Part shown: positions 58,301 to 64,000 of the stretch, piece by piece
Numbering within the stretch: position 1 is the stretch's first letter
Layout of the letters: every line of letters begins with the position of its first letter
NCBI GenBank assembly: GCA_034189165.1
Contig: JAXHVN010000034.1
Location: 1 to 64,000 of the forward strand
DNA length: 64,000 bases
Reading direction: 5' to 3'
Source: JAASSS01 sp021767745
GTDB lineage: Bacteria; Pseudomonadota; Gammaproteobacteria; UBA5335
Position numbers and translations under genes: made by a program
The notes under the pieces: generated by a model
Databases searched by the model: none
Told to the model about the DNA's origin: nothing
What the model saw: only the letters and a program-made list of their open reading frames with translations

Positions 58301-59181
58301 CGCGGTCCGAACCCCCCGGCGAGGCGCCGCAACAGGCGTCGGCCCCTGCGCTGTCGCCGGCTGATCTGCCGGCGCTGCAGCTGGCAATCGAGCAGCTGTA
58401 CACGGGCGATGGACTGCTGGGGTCGGCGGAACTGCGACTGGCACCCACGCCGCAAGGCGTCGCGCTGCGGCGGCTGCGACTTCACGGGCCCGCGGTCGAG
58501 TTGACCGCCAGCGGCAGCTGGACGCGCACGGCCGAGGGCGATTCGACGCAACTGGAGCTGGCATCGCGCAGCGGCGCCATCGCTCGGTTCATGCGCACGT
58601 TGGGTCAGGCGGTGCCGCTGGAAGCCGAGCACAGCGAGGCGACCTTGGCGGCACAGTGGCCCGCCGCGCCCTGGGGATTTGATGCCACGCGGGCGCGCGG
58701 CCGGCTGTCGCTGACCCTGACCGACGGCTACATCTACGCTGCCGAAGACACCAGCGACGCCATGATGCTGCTGTTCAGTCTGTATGCCCTGCCGCGGCGG
58801 CTGAACGAGGATCTGGGGGATATCTTCCGTTCCAGCATGGCGTTCGACCAGATCGACGGCAGCTTTCGCCTGGCGCAGGGCGTACTGCAGACCGAACGAC
58901 TGCGGCTGGATGGCCCGGCGGCCGATATCACGGTGGCGGGACATACCGATATGGTCCGGCGCGAGCTGCACCAGCGCATCGAGGTGACGCCAGATGTTTC
59001 CGCCGGTATCGCGCTGGCCGGCGCCGTGGCGGCCGGACCGGCGGTCGGCGCCGCGCTTTGGCTGGGTCAACGGTTGCTGCGGCCACCCTTGGGCGAGCTG
59101 GTCAGCCTGCAGTATCGGCTCGAGGGCGACTGGCGTCAGCCGCGGTTGACCCGCATCGGCAGTGATCAGGGCGTTCCCTGA
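55342..59181 (+). CDS. yhdP: YhdP family AsmA-like protein
   Basis: YhdP-type proteins are inner-membrane anchored bridges thought to move phospholipids to the outer membrane, together with TamB and YdbH. The 1279-residue protein has one N-terminal membrane segment (about 11-31) and then a long, mostly beta periplasmic part with the AsmA-like end PDVSAGIALAGAVAAGPAVG. ATG 55345 is an alternative start. It follows rng, as in many gammaproteobacteria, after a 73-base gap with no clear signal. Confidence 0.92.
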   Translation: MMRRLTRYGIYLGLVLAVIVSLAAGTLALLSPELPQYRQQLEQWLEARTGREIEIDELIARWHGFGPEIAVSRIQTDDAEGLSRLRVGEVSVGFNLFDLLRLRAQPNRVVVEQADLELARGADGRWRLEGIPLGAGGNAGESPLWGDIADVLETYGTLVLRDSTISVSLAPDRPPGLVFRGLDISLHSSGRRHRLQISSAEAGRLGRDLHLSLDARGDLHRPERWSGTLSLGFSGLTPGRFLQRLAGPRLVLEQSDLNLLLDSRWQEGRLVQAEGELALRRARLLGEAAADGSAGADSPEAMPLALQLDYGLAATDGDYRVRLTQIAAELDSRTVVRHGELEATLGHAAHPVSARARAETVRLQPLVAVLDALVPARSSPPPATLAAFAPEGTVTALDVRWENAGGLRGTAGLHGVGWQPVGDLPGVAGLDGELQLRGESGEIHIDSEALRLAIPRVFPSAWPAARTRARLAWQMEPATRFELDVAQYASEDGSLSGQASLQLAEATPPWLEVQAEGVDIDLARLERYLPQVRLPAGVRRYLVGALSAGTVRRAQVELAGPVNRFPADAPDGYLRAQVELAEALFAFDPRWPALERADALLRFEGRGLEVALQRGQIMEAQVQQASARIADLTRGELQVEGQLTADVAAAAELLRRSPLARGRERLLRGLDGSGPTRVALNLTLPLRALDRRHVAGQVQWQQAQLRQDDWDLTIDEVSGTLAFENTRFSADDLRGRLYGEPVRVDVAALPGQDRATRISARGTLSARQLRQRLPALAAAPLQGQSTWRGHVDLLPRGQWGWQLNSDLAGMALDWPAPLGKAPAPARPLEIASLGEPMTLRFDYGDRLAGRLRLGEQGERLGFDRGDVIIGTGASSRHASLPHDPGLRLRGGLSRVDLPAWLAQLPAREAANTPLRWPAWLQTLDVTVDDIVGLPVPLKDLALQVTGDAGSARAQFSSSLAAGALDVPASPHEPWQGRLDYLRLPARARSEPPGEAPQQASAPALSPADLPALQLAIEQLYTGDGLLGSAELRLAPTPQGVALRRLRLHGPAVELTASGSWTRTAEGDSTQLELASRSGAIARFMRTLGQAVPLEAEHSEATLAAQWPAAPWGFDATRARGRLSLTLTDGYIYAAEDTSDAMMLLFSLYALPRRLNEDLGDIFRSSMAFDQIDGSFRLAQGVLQTERLRLDGPAADITVAGHTDMVRRELHQRIEVTPDVSAGIALAGAVAAGPAVGAALWLGQRLLRPPLGELVSLQYRLEGDWRQPRLTRIGSDQGVP

Positions 59182-59201
59182 TAGGTGAAGGAAGCAACAC
59201 G

Positions 59202-60017
59202 ATGTCCAAGGCGGCGGTGATCCAGATGGCCTCCGGCCCCAACCTGCAGGCGAATCTGCTGGCGGCCGAGCGCCTGTTGAACCAGGCGCACGATGCCGGC
59301 GCCACGCTGGCGGTGTTGCCGGAGAACTTTGCCTATATGGCCAAGCGCGATGCCGACCGGCTGGCGATCGGCGAGGCACTTGGTGAAGGCCCCTGCCAGC
59401 AGATGCTATCCCGCTTCGCCGCCCGCACCGGCATGTGGATCGTCGGCGGTACCATCGCCCTGACCGGCTGCCGGCCGGACCGGGTGCGCGCCGCCTGCCT
59501 CGTCTATGACGGCACCGGGCGGCTCGCCGCGCGCTACGACAAGATGCATCTGTTCGACGTGAGCCTGCCGGAAGTGGCAGAGACCTATCGGGAGTCGGCG
59601 ACCTTCGAGCCGGGCGATGAGACGGTCGTGGTGGACACGCCGATCGGGCGCCTCGGGTTGGCAGTGTGTTACGACCTGCGCTTTCCGGAGCTGTTTCGAC
59701 GGCTCTCCGCCGCGGGCGCAGAACTGGTGGCGCTCCCGGCAGCCTTTACCGCCGCCACCGGACGTGCGCACTGGGATGTCCTGGTGCGGGCGAGGGCGGT
59801 GGAGAATCTCTGCTACCTGCTGGCTTCCGCGCAAGGCGGCTTCCACGCCAATGGGCGCGAGACCTGGGGCCACAGCATGATCGTCGATCCCTGGGGGGAA
59901 GTACTGGCGGCCAGCCGGCAGCAGGACAGCGGCATCGCCGTCGCCGAGCTGTCGCTGCCGGCGCTGCGGGAGCGGCGCCAGCGTTTCCCGGCGCTGGCGC
60001 ACCGGCGTCTGGCCTAA
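59202..60017 (+). CDS. carbon-nitrogen hydrolase (Nit/deaminated glutathione amidase type)
   Basis: A 271-residue member of the nitrilase superfamily, most like YbeM/Nit1, which repairs deaminated glutathione. The catalytic triad is E41 (LPENFAYM), K114 (RYDKMHLFDV) and C156 (AVCYDLRFPELF). It starts 20 bases after yhdP. In many relatives tldD follows, but here the next gene is on the other strand. Confidence 0.9.
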   Translation: MSKAAVIQMASGPNLQANLLAAERLLNQAHDAGATLAVLPENFAYMAKRDADRLAIGEALGEGPCQQMLSRFAARTGMWIVGGTIALTGCRPDRVRAACLVYDGTGRLAARYDKMHLFDVSLPEVAETYRESATFEPGDETVVVDTPIGRLGLAVCYDLRFPELFRRLSAAGAELVALPAAFTAATGRAHWDVLVRARAVENLCYLLASAQGGFHANGRETWGHSMIVDPWGEVLAASRQQDSGIAVAELSLPALRERRQRFPALAHRRLA

Positions 60018-60035
60018 ACCGCCCGGCCGCAGGCC

Positions 60036-60079
60036 GCAGCCGGCGCTCGGCGAGGTGGTCTCGCGCCGACGCCGGCTGC
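60036..60079. terminator. long hairpin in the convergent gap
   Basis: GCAGCCGGCG (60036-60045) pairs with 60070-60079, and TCGGCG (60047-60052) pairs with CGCCGA (60064-60069), with one bulged base and an 11-base loop. It lies between two convergent genes. Neither side has a T tract, so it may act as a Rho-assisted terminator or an mRNA end-protecting structure for both transcripts. Confidence 0.5.
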
Positions 60080-60089
60080 AGTATCGGCC

Positions 60090-61220
60090 CTAGCGCAGCA
60101 GACCGCCGGCACTCAGGTCGGCGAAGTCCTCGAAGACGAACGGCAGCGTGGCCGACAGGATGATGTCGGGCGATTCATCCGTCTGCCCGATGCCCACGCC
60201 GATGTTCAGGATGGTGTCGGCATCGAGCCGCCAGCCGCTGTTCAGCGTGAAGATGCCGACCACCTGATCCTCGCTCTCGCGCTCGGTGCCGTCATCGAAC
60301 CGGAACGAGGTCTCGTCCTGGTAGGCGAGCTGGTACTGGAAGCTCAGCGACACGTCGTAAGAAAGCGCCAGCGCCAGACCCGCGCCGACCGCGACCGACG
60401 CGCCAGGATCGACCTCCTCCAGCTCGATCGGCAACCCCTGCGGGCCGATCCGATCCTGGTCGAGATCGTCGGCATCGAAGTTGTAGGTGACGTTGATGCT
60501 GCCGAACGCCACCACTGGGTCGATCACGCGCGAGACGTTCAGGCCAAGGCTGCTGGACCAGAAGCCACTGCCGGTGGACAGGTCTGATGCATCGCCCTCA
60601 TAGGGGCTGTCGCCGGATGGACCCTCCACCAGACCGAACAGCGTGTAGCGGGTCTCGCCCGGAACGGAGGGCCAGGGCTGCCAGCGCGCCCGCAGGGCAA
60701 TATCGCCCAAGTCAGTGTTGTCTTCGTCCTGGACGCTGTCGTACTTGAACACGACCGGGACGCGGATGCCGGCGCTGATGTTGTCGGTGAGGCCGTAGTC
60801 CAGCGTGATGCTGTTGATGAAGGCGTGTTCGGCATCACGCTCGATGTCCAGCAGCGTGAAGCCGAGCGTCTCGTTGCTGAACGTGAGCAGCCGGTCACTG
60901 CGGGCGTTGTCGAAGTAGGTGTAGTCGAAGTCCCAGATGAGCTCCCAGCTGCCGGACGGCGGCAGAGAAAATTCGGTCTCCGTGCGATCCAGGATGTTCT
61001 CGAGCAGCTCGGTCTCGTCGACATCCGACTCCTTCGGCCGCAGCACCTCGCGCGCCTGCTCGGCCTCATCGGCACCGTCCGGTTCGTCGTACATGTCCGG
61101 ATCGGCGATGATCGCCTGCGCCTGAGCGGTCGGCAAGGCGCCCGGCCCAAGCAGGGTTACGAGCAGGGCCAGCGGCAACCACGCGGCCGTGGTCGAGAGG
61201 GGGCGGTTCGGATCGTCCAT
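60090..61220 (-). CDS. outer-membrane beta-barrel protein (FapF/MetA-like transporter)
   Basis: A secreted protein of 376 residues. I start it at ATG 61220 behind AGGAAA; an in-frame TTG at 61259 has no ribosome site. The signal peptide ends near AQA at 34-36. An acidic, helix-prone segment (about 40-83, with EAEQAREVLRPKESDVDETE) precedes a series of amphipathic beta-strands with many aromatic residues, typical of a porin-like barrel. This layout recalls FapF, the amyloid export channel, and phenol-degradation MetA-type barrels. It is the second gene behind a C39 peptidase (48-base gap). The substrate is unknown. Confidence 0.7.
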   Translation of the reverse strand: MDDPNRPLSTTAAWLPLALLVTLLGPGALPTAQAQAIIADPDMYDEPDGADEAEQAREVLRPKESDVDETELLENILDRTETEFSLPPSGSWELIWDFDYTYFDNARSDRLLTFSNETLGFTLLDIERDAEHAFINSITLDYGLTDNISAGIRVPVVFKYDSVQDEDNTDLGDIALRARWQPWPSVPGETRYTLFGLVEGPSGDSPYEGDASDLSTGSGFWSSSLGLNVSRVIDPVVAFGSINVTYNFDADDLDQDRIGPQGLPIELEEVDPGASVAVGAGLALALSYDVSLSFQYQLAYQDETSFRFDDGTERESEDQVVGIFTLNSGWRLDADTILNIGVGIGQTDESPDIILSATLPFVFEDFADLSAGGLLR

Positions 61221-61268
61221 GAAAGCTGTTTCCTGTAAGAGCGGAACGGAAGATGGCAAATGAGGCGA

Positions 61269-62015
61269 TCAGAGTCCGGCGTCGCGGATGACCGCGGTCG
61301 GGACCGGGTCCTGGAACTCGGGAATCTGTCGCAGCGCCGTCCAGCGGATGCGGTCCTCGCCGATGAAGCGCAGCTGTGCCTCCGTGAGCAGTGGTCCGCT
61401 GTAGCCCTCGTCCGGCGATTCGGGATAGACGATGAAGATCGCCTGCGGCGACCACGCCTCCATGAACTGCGCGGGCGTCATGGCGATGTTGCCGAAGGCC
61501 GGGTCGCCGAGGATCACGTGGCCGTCGACGATCTCACGCAGCACCACGAAATGATTGAAGCCGCCGTAGGTGATCGGCACGATGCCCGGTCGATCGAGGT
61601 CGACCAGATCGGAAAACTCCGCGGTGAAGCCCTGGCTGCGCAGTCCCAGGGCCGCGGCGAACCGCTTCATGTCCAGCAGCGAGAAGCCGCGCCGCTCGAT
61701 GATCTGCTCGACCTCGCCGTAGCGCAGCAGGCCGTTGATGACAGCGGCCTCGTCCAGCGGCTTGTCCAGGTAGTAGCGCAGGATCGTCGTCAGCGCGGCC
61801 GAGCCGCAGCTGTAGTCGTAGCGCTGGCGGACCAGCCGCTGACTCTGGATCTCCTCGAGCGTCCTGACCGGCAGGTACTCGAACTGCGTGGAACCGACCC
61901 CGCCGATGAGAACCGGTCGTGGCTGCCCCGGTTGCGGCTCGGTCTCGGCCGGATCCTGGTCTATCCACTGCGCGAGGCCGAGCGAGAGTGCGGCGATTAG
62001 CACGAAGGCGATCAT
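61269..62015 (-). CDS. secreted C39-type cysteine peptidase (FapD-like)
   Basis: A 248-residue protein with an N-terminal signal or anchor segment (about 1-16) and a C39 peptidase domain. The expected catalytic residues are present: Q64 and C70 in RQRYDYSCGSAAL, H155 in GGFNHFVVLRE and D171 in ILGDPAFGN. It is a stand-alone peptidase, not fused to an ABC transporter. Its start follows AGGAAC. It lies directly before an outer-membrane barrel gene, like fapD with fapF, so it may process the protein exported by that barrel. Family assignment is firm; the role is inferred. Confidence 0.82.
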   Translation of the reverse strand: MIAFVLIAALSLGLAQWIDQDPAETEPQPGQPRPVLIGGVGSTQFEYLPVRTLEEIQSQRLVRQRYDYSCGSAALTTILRYYLDKPLDEAAVINGLLRYGEVEQIIERRGFSLLDMKRFAAALGLRSQGFTAEFSDLVDLDRPGIVPITYGGFNHFVVLREIVDGHVILGDPAFGNIAMTPAQFMEAWSPQAIFIVYPESPDEGYSGPLLTEAQLRFIGEDRIRWTALRQIPEFQDPVPTAVIRDAGL

Positions 62016-62053
62016 GACGTTCCTGTCAGGTGCGGTCCCAGCCGGGTCGCCGG

Positions 62054-62082
62054 ATTCTAGGCGGGATGGTATGTCTTAACAA
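62054..62082 (-). promoter_or_regulatory. sigma70-like promoter of the C39 peptidase-barrel pair
   Basis: Read on the minus strand, TTGTTA (62082-62077, 4/6) is followed by a 17-base spacer and TAGAAT (62059-62054, 5/6). The predicted start is about 32 bases before the peptidase ATG. It lies between fbp and the peptidase gene, so the pair can be expressed separately from fbp. Confidence 0.65.
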
Positions 62083-62130
62083 GCGCCTCGACCATGCGCG
62101 GGAATGACCGACGGTCGATGTTTCGTCGCG

Positions 62131-63150
62131 CTAACCATCGCCCTGGTCAGTGCGATGGTAGGCCTCCACGCGCGCCACCTCGTCGGCAGAGCCGAGGATC
62201 AGCGGAATGCGCTGGTGGAGCTTGTGCGGCTGCACGTCCAGCACCGGCTCGGTGCCGGTCGTGGCTCGGCCGCCCGCCTGTTCCACCAGCAGGGCGAGCG
62301 GATTGGCCTCGTAGAGCAGCCGCAGCTTGCCAGGTTTGTCGGCCGAGTAAGGGTTGCGCGGGTACAGGAAGATGCCACCACGGCTCAGCACCCGGTGCGC
62401 GTCGGCGACCATGGCCCCGACCCAGCGCATCGTGTAGTCCTTGCGTTGCGGCCCCTCGCTGCCGGCTATGCAGTCGGCGATGTAGCGTTGTACCGGACCT
62501 TCCCAGAGCCGTTGGCGCGCGCTGTTGATGGCGAACTCGCAACATTGCTCCGGGATGCGGTGATCGGCGTCGAACAGGATGAACTCGCCGATATCTTCGT
62601 CGAGCACGAAGCTGTGTACCCCCTGCCGGAGCGTCAGCACCAGCACCGTACTCGGCCCGTAGATCGCATAACCGGCGCAGAGCTGGTTGCGCCCGGGCTG
62701 CAGGAAGTCCTGTTCGCTGATCTGGGATCGGTCCGCCGGTGCCGGCAGGACCGAGAAGATCGTGCCGATGCTGAGGTTTACGTCGATGTTGGTGGATCCG
62801 TCCAGCGGATCGAACACCAGCAGATACTTGCCGCGCTTGGCGGCATCGGCGACCGGGTGGATCGTCTCCATCTCCTCGGAGGCCAGTGCGGCCACCCGTC
62901 CGGTCCACTCGTGGCAGCGCAGCATGATGTCGTTGGCGATCAGATCGAGCTTCTTCTGCTGCTCGCCCTGCACGTTCTCGGACCCGGCATTGCCGAGATC
63001 GTTGCGCAGCGGGCCGCGGCTCACGGCATGCGCGATGCGCTTGCAGGCACGCGCCATGTCGTCGACCAGGGCCAGCAGGTCGACGTCGATATCCGGCTGC
63101 TGGTGCCACTGCTCGTTGAAGAACTGGTTGAGGGTGATCCCTTGATGCAT
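62131..63150 (-). CDS. fbp: fructose-1,6-bisphosphatase class I
   Basis: Fbp removes the 1-phosphate from fructose-1,6-bisphosphate in gluconeogenesis or the Calvin cycle. The 339-residue protein has the metal- and substrate-binding VFDPLDGSTNIDVNLSIG and the C-terminal GKLRLLYEANPLALLVEQAG. It starts at ATG 63150 after AGGAAC. It lies 67 bases downstream of mgtE on the same strand. Confidence 0.96.
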   Translation of the reverse strand: MHQGITLNQFFNEQWHQQPDIDVDLLALVDDMARACKRIAHAVSRGPLRNDLGNAGSENVQGEQQKKLDLIANDIMLRCHEWTGRVAALASEEMETIHPVADAAKRGKYLLVFDPLDGSTNIDVNLSIGTIFSVLPAPADRSQISEQDFLQPGRNQLCAGYAIYGPSTVLVLTLRQGVHSFVLDEDIGEFILFDADHRIPEQCCEFAINSARQRLWEGPVQRYIADCIAGSEGPQRKDYTMRWVGAMVADAHRVLSRGGIFLYPRNPYSADKPGKLRLLYEANPLALLVEQAGGRATTGTEPVLDVQPHKLHQRIPLILGSADEVARVEAYHRTDQGDG

Positions 63151-63217
63151 GGGCGGGCGCGTTCCTGCGAGGTGGAGTGCGCAAATGGTAGCAGCTACCG
63201 GCCCTGGCCTCAGCGTG

Positions 63218-64000
63218 CTACAGCAGGATCAGCGTACCCAGGCCGAGGAATACGAAGAAGCCGACGACATCGGTGATCGTCGTCAGGACGACATGACCGG
63301 CCAGCGCCGGATCGACGCCCAGCCGCTGCAGGGTGAGCGGCAGCATCACCCCGGAGAAGGCAGCGACGAACAGGTTGACGATGATCGCCAGCGCGATCAC
63401 CACGCCCAGCATCGGACTGGCGAACCAGGTGGCGGCGACCAGCCCGATCACGGCTGCCCACGCCAGGCCGTTGAGGCTGCCGACCGCCATCTCGCGGCTG
63501 ATCAGCCGACGCACGTTGCTGCGATGCAACTGCCCCATCGCCAGGGCACGGATGATCAGCGTCAGGGTCTGGCTGCCGGCAATGCCGCCCATGCTCGCGA
63601 CGATCGGCATCAGCACCGCCAAGGCGACCACCTGTTCCACCGTCGGCTGGAACAGGGCGACCACGGCCGAGGCGGCGAAGGCCGTCAGCAGGTTCGTGCC
63701 GAGCCAGACCCCGCGCCGGCGGAAGCTGGTGAGCACGGGCGCGAACATATCCTCGTCCTCGTCCAGACCGGCCATGCTGAGCAGGGAGTGCTCGCCCTGC
63801 TCGCGGATCACGTCGACCACATCGTCGATGGTGATGCGGCCGATGACGCGATCGTCCTCGTCGATCACCGGCGCCGAGATCAGGTCGAAGTCCTGGAAAC
63901 GCCGGGCAACCTGCGGCGCGCTATCGAGCGCCGGGATGGGTTCGAGTTCGGCATTCATCACCTCCGCGACCAGCAGCTCGGGATCCTGTATCAGCAGCGC
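63218..64000 (-). CDS. mgtE: magnesium transporter MgtE, C-terminal part (cut by window end)
   Basis: The reading frame is open to the window edge, so the N-terminal part is missing. The visible 260 codons contain the second CBS domain (VIDEDDRVIGRITIDDVVDVI) and the membrane domain of about five helices, with the conserved PIVASMGGIAGSQT and TTITDVVGFFVFLGLGT. MgtE is a magnesium-gated magnesium channel in the inner membrane; the aspartate in TTITDVVGF lines the pore. Confidence 0.95.
   Translation of the reverse strand, partial: ALLIQDPELLVAEVMNAELEPIPALDSAPQVARRFQDFDLISAPVIDEDDRVIGRITIDDVVDVIREQGEHSLLSMAGLDEDEDMFAPVLTSFRRRGVWLGTNLLTAFAASAVVALFQPTVEQVVALAVLMPIVASMGGIAGSQTLTLIIRALAMGQLHRSNVRRLISREMAVGSLNGLAWAAVIGLVAATWFASPMLGVVIALAIIVNLFVAAFSGVMLPLTLQRLGVDPALAGHVVLTTITDVVGFFVFLGLGTLILL

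Overview
This window is a GC-rich chromosomal segment of a gammaproteobacterium. The evidence is gene order and protein lengths. A tRNA-Tyr/Gly/Thr-tuf-tRNA-Trp-secE-nusG-rplKAJL-rpoBC block runs directly into a str-S10-spc-alpha block. Further on come ssb/uvrA, the miaB-phoH-ybeY-corC-lnt cluster, the ybeL/leuS-lptE-holA-proA-nadD-rsfS-rlmH-maf-rng-yhdP cluster, fbp and mgtE. The proteins resemble Escherichia/Pseudomonas homologues almost residue for residue in length. The high G+C and the proA position suggest a Pseudomonas- or Chromatiales-like lineage, but I cannot name a genus. I see no insertion sequence, prophage or CRISPR array.

Region 1 (1-31,290, all +) is the gene-expression superoperon. 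It holds four tRNAs, two identical tuf genes, EF-G, SecE/SecY, NusG, RNA polymerase beta, beta' and alpha, and ribosomal proteins L11-L1-L10-L12 and S12 through L17. Most genes are separated by fewer than 30 bases or overlap by 1-11 bases, so translational coupling is widespread. The few real gaps carry visible signals: a sigma70-like promoter before the first tRNA, a terminator hairpin at the end of the first tuf, an L10-type leader, a strong attenuator between rplL and rpoB, a near-consensus promoter plus attenuator before rpsL, a hairpin-bearing gap between rpsJ and rplC, a promoter with a symmetric repeat around its -10 before rpsM, and a bidirectional terminator after rplQ.

Region 2 (31,268-36,241) has a minus-strand MFS transporter, ssb and an MTH1187-like thiamine-binding protein, divergent from uvrA. 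Region 3 (36,316-44,369, +) has manC and manB (GDP-mannose supply), then miaB, phoH, ybeY, corC and lnt. Region 4 (44,319-46,225, minus) has a GT1 glycosyltransferase overlapping the end of lnt, and the zinc-ribbon protein YbeL. Region 5 (46,301-60,017, +) is the leuS-to-nitrilase run: leucyl-tRNA synthetase, LPS assembly lipoprotein LptE, DNA polymerase III delta, proline and NAD synthesis, ribosome silencing and maturation factors, RNase G, YhdP and a Nit-type amidase.

Region 6 (60,090-64,000, minus) holds the most unusual content. A secreted C39-type cysteine peptidase and an outer-membrane beta-barrel share one promoter, next to fbp and a truncated (window-edge) mgtE. The pair resembles the protease/channel part of the Fap functional-amyloid secretion system, but no amyloid subunit gene is visible nearby. 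No stretch longer than about 200 bases lacks a gene or an assigned regulatory element.
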